This document shows, piece after piece, positions 8,085 through 16,128 of a stretch of 64,000 bases of DNA (position 1 is its first letter; each line of letters begins with the position of its first letter). The position numbers and the translations under genes are program-made. Under the pieces are notes generated by a model. It was not told the DNA's origin. It saw only the letters and a program-made list of their open reading frames with translations, and did not search any database. Source of the stretch: Candidatus Melainabacteria bacterium (GTDB lineage Bacteria; Cyanobacteriota; Vampirovibrionia; Gastranaerophilales; Gastranaerophilaceae); NCBI GenBank assembly GCA_003258735.1, contig QHME01000005.1, positions 730 to 64,729 of the forward strand, in the 5' to 3' direction.

Positions 8085-8144
8085 ACTAAGGCACTAAGCG
8101 CTATAAATATTTAACAAAAAATACTTACTGCTTAGTGCCTTAGT
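8085..8144 (-). promoter_or_regulatory. 15-bp perfect inverted repeat between rpsB and tsf
   Basis: ACTAAGGCACTAAGC (8085-8099) and its exact complement (8130-8144) flank a 30-nt A/T-rich loop. The stem lies in the rpsB-tsf intercistronic RNA, has no T-run, and itself contains the short direct repeat ACTAAG. It could be a processing stem, a partial attenuator or a regulator-binding RNA. The structure is seen; the role is unknown. Confidence 0.6.
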
Positions 8145-8157
8145 GTCTTACAATAAA

Positions 8158-8922
8158 TTATGCTTTTGCTTCTTCAGCAACTCCGGCATCTGCAGCTGAG
8201 ATTTTTTCAATTTTCTTAGCTTCATTTGCTTTGTTTTCTCTTAATTGTTTACCTTCCAAAACAGCATCAGCAAGTTTTGATGTAATCAATTTGATAGATC
8301 TGATAGCATCATCATTACCAGGAATGATGTAATCAATACCATCTGGGTTAGCATTTGTATCAGCCAAACAAATAACAGGAATACCTAATTTGTTAGCTTC
8401 TTTGATAGCGATTTCTTCTTTTGCTTGGTCTACGATGAAAATCAAATCAGGTAAACCTCTCATTTCTTTGATACCGCCCAAAGTCTTTGATAATTTAGCT
8501 AATTGTCTGTTCATTTGAGCAACTTCTTTTTTAGGAAGTTTGTCAACATAACCGTTGTTGATGAATTCTTCCATTTCTTTTAATTTATTAACTCTGCCTC
8601 TGATTGTTTCAAAGTTAGTCAACATACCGCCTAACCATCTTCTGTTAATAAAGTATGCTCCTGAACGTTGAGCTTCTTCAGCAACAACTTCTGCTGCTTG
8701 TTTTTTAGTACCAACGAAAAGTACATTTTTACCTTTTGCAGCATAATCTCTAACAAGATTATAAGCTTGATCTAATAAATCAGTTGTTTTTCTTAAATCA
8801 ATTACATAGATACCGTTTCTTGCACCGTAGATATACGGTTTCATTTTTGGGTTCCATCTTTGTGTTTGGTGTCCGAAGTGTACACCTGCTTCTAAAAGTT
8901 CAATCATAGATGCTGTTGGCAT
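8158..8922 (-). CDS. rpsB: 30S ribosomal protein S2
   Basis: An S2-family small-subunit protein of 254 residues. Characteristic segments are LLEAGVHFGHQTQRWNPKM at the N-terminus, NVLFVGTKKQA, RWLGGMLTNF and GIPVICLADTN-NPDGIDY-IPGND, with the usual charged C-terminal extension. A GGAG ribosome binding site precedes the ATG. It is the first gene of the rpsB-tsf operon with its own promoter. Confidence 0.98.
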   Translation of the reverse strand: MPTASMIELLEAGVHFGHQTQRWNPKMKPYIYGARNGIYVIDLRKTTDLLDQAYNLVRDYAAKGKNVLFVGTKKQAAEVVAEEAQRSGAYFINRRWLGGMLTNFETIRGRVNKLKEMEEFINNGYVDKLPKKEVAQMNRQLAKLSKTLGGIKEMRGLPDLIFIVDQAKEEIAIKEANKLGIPVICLADTNANPDGIDYIIPGNDDAIRSIKLITSKLADAVLEGKQLRENKANEAKKIEKISAADAGVAEEAKA

Positions 8923-9018
8923 CGGTTTTCTCCTTATGTTTAATGTATTGTACTACGGGCTAAAAAGTCTCATCCTAAACGGACTAGGGCAAGCCTATCA
9001 GACAGTCTAACCATTAAC

Positions 9019-9046
9019 ATCATAAACTAAACATGAGATTATGCAA
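9019..9046 (-). promoter_or_regulatory. rpsB promoter (TTGCAT-16-TATGAT)
   Basis: On the minus strand TTGCAT (9041-9046) and TATGAT (9019-9024) are 16 bp apart. The leader would be about 90 nt and contains short complementary segments (CCTA / TAGG around GTCCGTT). A ribosomal-protein leader that binds S2 is possible but not recognised here with confidence. Confidence 0.5.
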
Positions 9047-9103
9047 ATTTTTCAGCAATAAAACTTAAAATAAACAGGTTACACTAGTATTTTAATAGAT
9101 AAT

Positions 9104-11338
9104 CTACCTAATTTTGTACAATTCGGCTTCAAAAACATCTTTGCCGTTTATATCATAAGCATCAGTATCAAAGTCAAAGTACATTTGAGCATTTCCACTT
9201 GAACCAACAATTTTGAAAGTTTCCACATCCAATGGGAAGTTCTCAAAATTAACCTTGTGTCTATTTGCTCCGGCATAAATAGCCATATTTGGTTGACCTA
9301 ATTCTTTTGCAAGTTTTTGAGCATAATCGATAATGGAATCTCGTATTTCATCATTGTATTGATAACGAGCTTTAAGTTCAATATTATCAAGAACCAATGC
9401 AGGTTTGCCATCAATTTTTGCAATAAAACACATTGTGTTACCAATAGGAACATCACCATCTAGAACTTCAATTGCTGAAATCATTTTACTGCTTACATAA
9501 ATCGGCGCAGTCCATTGATTTACACCTGAACCGACTGCTGTACAACAACTGGCATGATTACCCAAAAATAAAGCATATTCAACATTATTCATATCAACTT
9601 TGCGAACAGTCATTTGCATTGGTTTATCATCAATATCTTTTGCTATAGAGCGCATCTCAGTTTTACGACTTGCAAGGTGATTTCTTAATGTATTTTTTGC
9701 AATTTCTACAGACTCAGAATCTTTTGCTGTCCACGATTTTTCAGTATTCATCACCTCAGATATAATTTTAATTAACAAGGATAAATCTTCAAATTTTATA
9801 TGCTCACCATTTTTAAATAATTTTACAACGTTTTTTGTTCCATCGAATTCGCCAACTTCATCATAATTGGCAACATTTTGTTTTCGTAATTCAAATCCAT
9901 TTTCTACCATAATATTTTTCAAAACCGTCATTTGTGCTGGAATAGAATCATTAAAATAATCCGAGGTCAAATCTTGTTCAATATTATCTATTACTGATTG
10001 AGCCAAATTTTCATTTTTCAAAATTACTTCTTTTTGGATTTTTGAATTTGGATTAAAATGCGCCCACACATTATAATTAAGTCCCAATTTTTTAAATTGA
10101 GATTTTGTATTCTCGTTCATAGGCATACTATCAAACATTTGGGCTATAGTACGATTTTGGGCATATTTATTTATATTAGAGAGTAGGACTTTATAGTTAG
10201 CCATAAAATCTGAATCTGCCATATATAAATTCAATAAATATTTACTGTTTTTAAAATTCAATTGATAGCAAATTCTTCCATTTTCATCCTGCCTAATCGG
10301 ATTATTTATCAATTTGTTAAACTTATTTTGCCCATCTCTAGTTTTTAAGTTACAATTTTTCAAAATATATCTCAACTTTGGGGACTTATCATATTTCAAA
10401 GCCGCAAAAATATGAGCTAATTTCACTTTATCAACAGGATCTTTAATTGATTGAGACACCAAATTTTTATTTTTATCAGTCAACTCATTTATTTTTTGAA
10501 TAAGTTCATTTTTATCCTCAACTTCATTAAACTTACTTTTCAATTCTTTTATCTTCGCCTGATTTTTGAGATATTTTGCAGATTCAGTCGGATTTGTCAA
10601 TTCAAGCAAACTTTCATACAATGGATGTTTTGTATTTATACCTCCGATACAGTCGATATTATTTTCCACATTGTCGTATTTTTGAGCAAAAGTATGAATA
10701 AAATCCTTTTTACCCAAAATTTTCATCGTATTTACAGTTCTATTTGGATTTTCAAAAAATAACTCATCAATTTCATCATCAGAGAACGAATAAGAAGCAT
10801 AATCCAAAAGTTCGCGTTGCTTATAACCTTCATTTCTTACATCTATAAGATTTTTTAAATCTTTTACCGGTAAATTAGATTTAATTACACAATCCATGAA
10901 TTTATAAGGATAGCCCAAGTCTTTCACCATATAAAGTTTTTTAGTATATTCCTCAAAACTTTCAGGAGTGAAAGATCTGGAGCAATTATCTTGAAATATC
11001 TTATCAAGTTCAAAACCATCTTGCTTTAATTTTGGAAATGTATCGACGATTGATTTGTAATACTGCCCATCATCAAAATAACCTTTTTGAGCAAGGCACA
11101 AAAGGACTCTTTGCTGCCAATATTTAGAGATATCACAATCTTCTAAAACTCTAGCTGCCTCTTTCTCATTATAAAAGACTTTTTCTTTTTTCTTAAAAAT
11201 ATCAAACAGACCTCCAAAACTTATATTTTGAGAATATATTTGTTTTTTGGTAGACAAAATTTGATTAGGCGTTGTCGTACTTTTATAACAATATTGTTGA
11301 GTATTTGCATATTGGTATTGAACAGGTAAAATGCGCAT
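9104..11338 (-). CDS. Large orphan protein with SFGG box and C-terminal GN-x3-CC domain
   Basis: A 744-residue protein of unknown function. The N-terminus MRILPVQ and a disordered Tyr/Gln/Thr-rich stretch lead to the box SFGG (40-43), the arrangement shared by other orphans in this window. Residues ~60-530 are helical and Lys/Asn-rich. The last ~200 residues form a distinct alpha/beta domain containing GNHASCC (593-599), TAP-Y, a GNTMCF strand and a helix followed by YAGANRHKVNF. The invariant-looking CC and the Gly/Asn residues suggest an active site, but I cannot name the family. No signal peptide or membrane segment. The ATG lacks a ribosome binding site and has a GGCAA promoter block 33 nt upstream, so the mRNA is probably leaderless. 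Confidence 0.75.
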   Translation of the reverse strand: MRILPVQYQYANTQQYCYKSTTTPNQILSTKKQIYSQNISFGGLFDIFKKKEKVFYNEKEAARVLEDCDISKYWQQRVLLCLAQKGYFDDGQYYKSIVDTFPKLKQDGFELDKIFQDNCSRSFTPESFEEYTKKLYMVKDLGYPYKFMDCVIKSNLPVKDLKNLIDVRNEGYKQRELLDYASYSFSDDEIDELFFENPNRTVNTMKILGKKDFIHTFAQKYDNVENNIDCIGGINTKHPLYESLLELTNPTESAKYLKNQAKIKELKSKFNEVEDKNELIQKINELTDKNKNLVSQSIKDPVDKVKLAHIFAALKYDKSPKLRYILKNCNLKTRDGQNKFNKLINNPIRQDENGRICYQLNFKNSKYLLNLYMADSDFMANYKVLLSNINKYAQNRTIAQMFDSMPMNENTKSQFKKLGLNYNVWAHFNPNSKIQKEVILKNENLAQSVIDNIEQDLTSDYFNDSIPAQMTVLKNIMVENGFELRKQNVANYDEVGEFDGTKNVVKLFKNGEHIKFEDLSLLIKIISEVMNTEKSWTAKDSESVEIAKNTLRNHLASRKTEMRSIAKDIDDKPMQMTVRKVDMNNVEYALFLGNHASCCTAVGSGVNQWTAPIYVSSKMISAIEVLDGDVPIGNTMCFIAKIDGKPALVLDNIELKARYQYNDEIRDSIIDYAQKLAKELGQPNMAIYAGANRHKVNFENFPLDVETFKIVGSSGNAQMYFDFDTDAYDINGKDVFEAELYKIR

Positions 11339-11348
11339 ACTAACTAAA

Positions 11349-11371
11349 CGTATGTAAAAATATTTTTTGCC
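11349..11371 (-). promoter_or_regulatory. GGCAA-type promoter, leaderless, for the 744-aa protein
   Basis: On the minus strand GGCAA starts exactly 33 nt before the ATG, and CATACG (11349-11354) occupies the -10 position. The spacing is identical to that before the gene at 36095. No Shine-Dalgarno sequence lies between the block and the ATG. Confidence 0.4.
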
Positions 11372-11500
11372 TTATAGATAAAACATAAACACTAAATATA
11401 ACTTAATAGTAAAATTTTCTATTAGCAAAAATAATTATTCACTTGCTTTAAATAGATAAATTGTTTTATATTAAAAGATAAAATTCTGGAAATTTAGATA

Positions 11501-12178
11501 ATGACAATTAGTAATAATAATCAACAATACAACATATTCACATCATATAAACCATCTTACTATTACAATACAGCTGCTAAGTACAGAACGAGAGCCTATA
11601 ACCGCGAGATTTCTAATTCAGACAAAACAAAAGCACTGATAGGCTCAACAGTTGGTACGGCAATTCCACTTATGCTAATGATGAAAAAACAAAACATCAA
11701 AAATCCATTAAAATTAAAATATGGTATGTGGGATATGGTAGCCACCGCAACCGGTGCAATTATTGGTGGAGTTGGTGTAGGTTTAATAGGTGAAGAAAAA
11801 GACATTCAGAAAAATAGACTAAAAGAAGGACTATTCCAATTTTTGAACGCAGCTATACCAACTTGGGTTGTAGGAGGAGCTATAAGCCTTTGCGAAAATA
11901 GCAAAAAATTTAACACAAAAACATTTAAAATATTGTCTGTTATAGGTGGGCTCATGGTTGGAATGCAAGGTTCAGCTGCGCTATCAAACATTATTACCGA
12001 CCCTAAAGATAAATATCCGGATAGGAAACTATCAGTAAAAGATGCTTTAGCAAATATAGATGACGGAATTGGTGCATTAGCACTAGCCAAAATACCATTG
12101 GTTGACAAACTTAATGTTAGCCTACTATTACCATTAGTATATATATCTTGTGGCTACCGCGCTGGAAAAAGTAATTAG
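11501..12178 (+). CDS. Multi-spanning hypothetical membrane protein
   Basis: A 225-residue protein with a polar, Tyr/Asn-rich N-terminus (MTISNNNQQYN...) and then about four to five hydrophobic helices: near 45-62 (GSTVGTAIPLMLMM), 80-98 (ATATGAIIGGVGVGLIG), 112-130, 145-163 (ILSVIGGLMVGMQGSAAL) and 200-220. Several carry Gly-x-x-Gly patterns. The start M-x-I resembles the other orphans, but no F-x-G box is present. Only a weak GGAA motif precedes the ATG. Function unknown; inner-membrane location inferred. Confidence 0.7.
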   Translation: MTISNNNQQYNIFTSYKPSYYYNTAAKYRTRAYNREISNSDKTKALIGSTVGTAIPLMLMMKKQNIKNPLKLKYGMWDMVATATGAIIGGVGVGLIGEEKDIQKNRLKEGLFQFLNAAIPTWVVGGAISLCENSKKFNTKTFKILSVIGGLMVGMQGSAALSNIITDPKDKYPDRKLSVKDALANIDDGIGALALAKIPLVDKLNVSLLLPLVYISCGYRAGKSN

Positions 12179-12401
12179 TAAAAATTCATTTTCTAGCCTA
12201 AGCATGTAAATTCATAAGTTCTTCTGAATCCGTTTCGATAAATTTATACTGTGCAATAAGCAACCTATCTTCGTAAACTAACTAATTTAAAAAAATTTGG
12301 AAAATATTACTTTGAAAATATGTCCAAATTAATATTGCCCAAATCTGCAATTTAAATTTTGAGCCAGTAATTTAAGATAAACAAAATAGAAAGGAGAAAT
12401 A

Positions 12402-12977
12402 ATGAAATCAACGACTACTTTTGATTTACAATATGCACATCGTTTCTTGAATTTTAAAGGAGAGGCTCAATATTTGCATGGACACACAGGAACACTGACT
12501 ATTGAAGTTGAAGATTCCATCAATGCAGGAGTAAACATGGTTTTTCCATGTAATGAGATAAAAAAAGTAGCATGGGAAATTCTGCAAAACTTTGATCACG
12601 CACTAATTCTAAGAGAAGACGACCCTCTACTACCGCGAATTTTCGAAGTTTATGAAAAACAAGGTATAAAAAATGGAGCTCCACAAAATACAAATATCGG
12701 ACCGGCTTTTAAAACCGACTTGGCAACAGCTTACCCTGAATGTCGAGTTGTCGTAACAAAAGAATCAATGACAGTTGAAGGAATGATTAAAATCGTTCAC
12801 GAATTATTAAAAGATAAATTAAACATTTCAAAAATAACTTTTACAAGTGGTGGTAATGCAGCTACTGAAGAATTCAAAGAACACAAAACAATTGAACGTT
12901 GCCCATTATGCGGAATTGCACTAACTAAAGACGGAATTTGTCAAAAATGCGGATATAAAAGAAATTCCCAAAATTAA
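12402..12977 (+). CDS. queD: 6-pyruvoyltetrahydropterin synthase/QueD family protein with C-terminal zinc ribbon
   Basis: A T-fold enzyme of the PTPS/6-carboxytetrahydropterin synthase family, which converts dihydroneopterin triphosphate on the route to queuosine or related pterins. The zinc-binding histidines are visible in AHRF (12-15) and LHGHTG (about 26-31), with a FDHALIL segment near 66. The cysteine that usually precedes the HGH motif in QueD is not seen (EAQYLHGH). Unlike the typical ~120-residue family member, this one has 191 residues and ends in a CPLCG-x9-CQKCG zinc ribbon. A strong AAAGGAG site and a terminator bracket it; no other que gene is near. The substrate may therefore differ from that of QueD. 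Confidence 0.78.
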   Translation: MKSTTTFDLQYAHRFLNFKGEAQYLHGHTGTLTIEVEDSINAGVNMVFPCNEIKKVAWEILQNFDHALILREDDPLLPRIFEVYEKQGIKNGAPQNTNIGPAFKTDLATAYPECRVVVTKESMTVEGMIKIVHELLKDKLNISKITFTSGGNAATEEFKEHKTIERCPLCGIALTKDGICQKCGYKRNSQN

Positions 12978-12989
12978 ATTTGATTAAAT

Positions 12990-13030
12990 ATAATGAGGTT
13001 TTGCATATCGCTTAACCTCATTATTCTATT
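12990..13030 (+). terminator. Rho-independent terminator after the PTPS gene
   Basis: ATAATGAGGTT (12990-13000) pairs perfectly with AACCTCATTAT (13014-13024) across a 13-nt loop and is followed by a T-rich tract. Confidence 0.7.
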
Positions 13031-13091
13031 TATATTCTTACTACGCAATTTTTATTTTTTTATTTGTTCATATATAATGTAAGGTAGACTT

Positions 13092-13742
13092 ATGGTAAGT
13101 ATTAATAAAATTTCAAATAGCTTGGATAATTGTCAATTCGTTGGAACTCAACTGGGAAAAAGAAATGTGCCAAGGTATTTATACCATTTGACAACAAAAA
13201 ACAATTACCAACAAATGCTCAAAGATGGATACATTAAAGGTTATCACGATGAGGATATCCGCACTAATTTGAGTGGAATTTTTATGCTTGATTTAAGAAA
13301 TTTCACAAAACGATGGATGACAACAGGGATTGATTGCGGTGAGCAGTTACTAACATTTGCTAAATGTCTTATTATGCAAGCATCAAAAGATGGCTCAAAT
13401 ATTGTTGCCTTAAAAATTCCAACAAAAACTCTTAACTTGAGTAAATTAAAATGCAGAAGTCAAATTTCTGAAAACAATATCCACATCACAAATGGAGATT
13501 TCGCAACCAACCAAAAACATTACACACGAAGAAAAGAACCTATTGAATATATCTGCGAAACAGATATTCCAATCAAGAATGCAACAAAAATTGGAGAAGC
13601 AGATACAGGATTCAACTTGGGAAAAGCACTTGAAGAACTATCTGAAGACTACTCAAAAAGAATAGACGAAAAGAAAATTTTAAAAACGCTATTTAAAAAT
13701 ACCCCAGAAGAAAAGTGTATAAATTTTGTGATTAACAAATAA
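13092..13742 (+). CDS. Orphan protein with possible ADP-ribosyltransferase-like fold
   Basis: A 216-residue protein beginning MVSINKIS with a CQFVG box at 14-18, the window's recurring N-terminal layout. The segment YLYHLTTKNNYQQMLKDGYI (30-49), followed by GIFMLD, resembles the start of ART-fold domains (an aromatic-His-x-T strand, then a helix with I/M-L-x-x-G-I/L), as in DarT-like or phosphotransferase-related enzymes. No clear catalytic glutamate can be assigned by eye. It has no signal peptide. An AAGG motif lies upstream. The ART assignment is tentative; the alternative is an unrelated alpha/beta protein. Confidence 0.65.
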   Translation: MVSINKISNSLDNCQFVGTQLGKRNVPRYLYHLTTKNNYQQMLKDGYIKGYHDEDIRTNLSGIFMLDLRNFTKRWMTTGIDCGEQLLTFAKCLIMQASKDGSNIVALKIPTKTLNLSKLKCRSQISENNIHITNGDFATNQKHYTRRKEPIEYICETDIPIKNATKIGEADTGFNLGKALEELSEDYSKRIDEKKILKTLFKNTPEEKCINFVINK

Positions 13743-13756
13743 TATTGTAATAAATT

Positions 13757-14521
13757 TTATAAATATTGTTGTAATGATTTATATCTTTTACTATTCTTTA
13801 TTCTCAGAGTTCTTGTTTCTGCAAACTCAATTGTTTTATCATATAACAATCTCCATTTATCAATATCAGAAGGAATTGCTTGATGAATATTGAAATCAAT
13901 ATCACTTTTTTCTTCAAGAAAAAATTTTATATTTTCATTTTTATCAACTAAATCCTCGAGGAAAAAGAATTCAATATATTCACTAAATGAATTGAATTTA
14001 TTAAAAAATTTTCTATCATTCTCTATTTCATATTTCAAGGGATACCATCCGTATTTTTCAGGTGGCTCATTGAAATATCGTCTTATACTCTCCAAAGTAT
14101 AATCAAATCTATCGCCAATATATTTCTGCCACTGCGCACCTCTATATTGATTAATAGATTTCTTATGTTTTGGAAATATTATTTTTCCTCCAATTGAATT
14201 CATTATTGTATAATATCGTTTCAACTCAGTTGAAGATAAATACCTGCTTATAGGTTCATTGTGAGGAGTCATAACATTTGCTATAGAATCACACCCAAAC
14301 CTCATTCCTTCATCATTTAGGTATAAATAATTATAATCATCAGAAGATTCTATATCGCAAATTAAACCTTTTAGTGGTTTATAACCATATAATAAACATA
14401 AGTGTTTTTGCAAACATTTACTTCTAGTTTCCCCACAATCTGGGTCTACATAATTACCATTTTTTATTGCATCCCAAAAACCGTAAACATCTTTTGTATA
14501 AGAATCATTATTTGAATTCAT
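13757..14521 (-). CDS. DUF6994-like hypothetical protein
   Basis: A 254-residue soluble protein. Segments IGGKIIFPKHKKSINQYRG (about 129-147), KYIGDRFDYTLESIRRYF and FSEYIEFFFLEDLV resemble, from memory, the DUF6994 family (pattern F-P...-IN-x-RG...-I-x-DR-x-D-x-TLE-x-IRR-x-Y, then a F-x-x-FFLL-DLV helix). The function of that family is unknown to me. No promoter is evident; the upstream 170 bp carries no supported gene. It is convergent with the ART-like gene at 13092. Confidence 0.65.
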   Translation of the reverse strand: MNSNNDSYTKDVYGFWDAIKNGNYVDPDCGETRSKCLQKHLCLLYGYKPLKGLICDIESSDDYNYLYLNDEGMRFGCDSIANVMTPHNEPISRYLSSTELKRYYTIMNSIGGKIIFPKHKKSINQYRGAQWQKYIGDRFDYTLESIRRYFNEPPEKYGWYPLKYEIENDRKFFNKFNSFSEYIEFFFLEDLVDKNENIKFFLEEKSDIDFNIHQAIPSDIDKWRLLYDKTIEFAETRTLRIKNSKRYKSLQQYL

Positions 14522-14694
14522 TAACCACCTATTTTAGATAAATATTCTTCAACACGTCACTAATTTTATCAGCTCTGCTTTTTATTATCAACATAGCTTT
14601 AGCAATGCTAAAAGAAAGCTCCTCCGCACTCAGCTCACTCCTCGCCAAACCTCATAATCCTGTTCTCATCCTACCCAGCCTTTTTGCACAATAA
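14522..14694. other. Intergenic stretch upstream of the DUF6994-like gene
   Basis: This is more GC-rich than its surroundings (GCTCCTCCGCACTCAGCTC) and contains a short inverted repeat TTTAGCA/TGCTAAA. An open frame of about 41 codons on the minus strand has no convincing start, so I call no gene. Confidence 0.3.
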
Positions 14695-14718
14695 AAAAGA
14701 CCTCTTTCGAGGTCTTTT
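14695..14718 (-). terminator. Terminator of the tRNA cluster
   Basis: AAAAGACCTC (14695-14704), loop TTTC, GAGGTCTTTT (14709-14718). It lies 7 nt beyond the 3' end of tRNA-Tyr on the minus strand, with a T-tract formed by the A-run on the plus strand. Confidence 0.8.
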
Positions 14719-14725
14719 AAAAGTT

Positions 14726-14808
<83 letters not shown>

Positions 14809-14846
14809 ATATTCTATTGTCATTTGCTTGCCTTAGGCATTAAATA

Positions 14847-14918
<72 letters not shown>

Positions 14919-15034
14919 TTGAGTTTATTACTGAGAGTCAGTGGCAAGTACCTGATTAGGTTTAAGCTTTCTTCTGATAAGTCCGCCCTACTTTCAATTG
15001 AAAGACTTGCATAAGCTCGTTATTTCAGTAAAAA

Positions 15035-15107
15035 AGCCGGTAATGGGACTCGAACCTACAACCTACGGTTTACAAAACCGTTGCTCTGCCAATTGAGCTA
15101 TACCGGC
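15035..15107 (-). tRNA. tRNA-Thr (TGT)
   Basis: 73 nt, acceptor stem GCCGGTA/TACCGGC, anticodon loop TTGTAAA with TGT, discriminator T, no encoded CCA. It is the first gene of the minus-strand cluster. The 116-nt spacer before the next tRNA contains a TTACTGA/TCAGTAA pair that could fold back, but no third tRNA. Confidence 0.95.
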
Positions 15108-15214
15108 AAGTGCTTGTGTGTTTATTATACGCAAAAAAATATTTAGTGTCAAGCACTTTTATTTGTTTTATAATAATTTTGTTTAAAACTCACATATATA
15201 AGGATTTTAACAGC

Positions 15215-15556
15215 ATGATTAGAGCAATTTCACCAATCGTTTTATTATTAATTTCAAACATTTTTATGACTTTTGCATGGTACGGACACCTAAAGTTCAA
15301 AACTTCACCACTTTGGATTGTAATACTTGTAAGTTGGGGAATTGCATTGTTTGAATACTGTTTCCAAGTCCCTGCAAACAGAATCGGCTATGGCGTCTAC
15401 AATGCCGCGCAGTTAAAAACCATACAAGAAGTTATTACTTTGATTGTTTTTAGCTTTTTCTCTGTATTTTATTTGAAAGAGCAATTTAAATGGAATTACC
15501 TTGTAGGATTTTGCTTTATAATTCTAGCGGTATTTTTCATCTTCAAAAAATGGTAA
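15215..15556 (+). CDS. DUF486 small membrane protein (DMT superfamily)
   Basis: A 113-residue inner-membrane protein with four hydrophobic helices. The segments MTFAWYGHLKF, ISWGIA-like VSWGIALFEY, QVPANRIGYG and QLKTIQEVITLIVF are the conserved core of the DUF486 family. The ATG at 15215 is preferred over upstream in-frame starts because it has an AAGGA site and yields the usual family length. The substrate is unknown for the family. It shares a bidirectional terminator with rpsT. Confidence 0.85.
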   Translation: MIRAISPIVLLLISNIFMTFAWYGHLKFKTSPLWIVILVSWGIALFEYCFQVPANRIGYGVYNAAQLKTIQEVITLIVFSFFSVFYLKEQFKWNYLVGFCFIILAVFFIFKKW

Positions 15557-15574
15557 TTTAAAATTATCAAGTAA

Positions 15575-15605
15575 AAAAGAGGCTCTGAAATACAGAACCT
15601 CTTTT
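15575..15605. terminator. Bidirectional terminator between DUF486 gene and rpsT
   Basis: AAAAGAGG-TCTG pairs with CAGA-CCTCTTTT around AAATA, with A- and T-runs on the two sides, between convergent genes. Confidence 0.75.
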
Positions 15606-15625
15606 CACTTCTTTTGAGTTTTCAA

Positions 15626-15892
15626 TTAAGCACTAACTTTTTTAATAGCAAGAACTAATCTTGATTTTTTTCTTGCTGCAGTGTTTTTGTGTAAAATACC
15701 TTTAACAACTGCTTTATCACAAAGTTGGTAAACTTTAGAAATAGCTGCGTTCAAAGCTTCTTTATCTTCACTGTTAGCCAAGCTTAATGCTTTTTTAACT
15801 GCAGTTTTGATAGATGTTTTGAAAGCTACGTTCTTTTGTCTGTTAGCTTCTGCGATTAGTACTCTTTTTTTAGCAGATTTAATATTTGCCAT
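15626..15892 (-). CDS. rpsT: 30S ribosomal protein S20
   Basis: An 88-residue basic helical protein. MANIKSAKKRVLIAE, KTAVKKAL and the HKNTAARKKSRL segment are diagnostic of S20, which binds 16S rRNA early in 30S assembly. An AAGGAAAGG site precedes the ATG. The upstream minus-strand TTGCAA followed 17 bp later by TTTAAT (about 15955-15985) is a plausible promoter. Confidence 0.96.
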   Translation of the reverse strand: MANIKSAKKRVLIAEANRQKNVAFKTSIKTAVKKALSLANSEDKEALNAAISKVYQLCDKAVVKGILHKNTAARKKSRLVLAIKKVSA

Positions 15893-16128
15893 AATTGAAT
15901 TTACCTTTCCTTTTATTTTTGCGCAAGTAATGAATTTGCACGTACTCTACGAGGATGTGAGTATCTATATTAAATCCGAAAAAAATATTTTTTGCAAGTT
16001 ATTTTAAGAAAGGTTAAAGAACAACCGCGCGACAAAATATAGAACAATGCCAATTGCGCTTTAGATTCTTCAGTCGTTTCACTCACCCTTAATGACAAAG
16101 AGCTATTTGTTAAAATAAATATAATCCT

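Noticed and set aside
12179..12401. preQ1 riboswitch upstream of the PTPS/QueD-like gene
   Set aside because: No compact H-type pseudoknot or conserved aptamer sequence is recognisable in the AT-rich stretch; nothing else is supported there either.
14522..14694. 41-codon minus-strand open frame upstream of the DUF6994-like gene
   Set aside because: No start codon with a ribosome binding site and no similarity I can recognise.
14919..15034. A third tRNA (Gly) between the two Thr genes, as in some thr-tyr-gly-thr clusters
   Set aside because: The 116-nt spacer lacks acceptor, anticodon and T-arm pairing.
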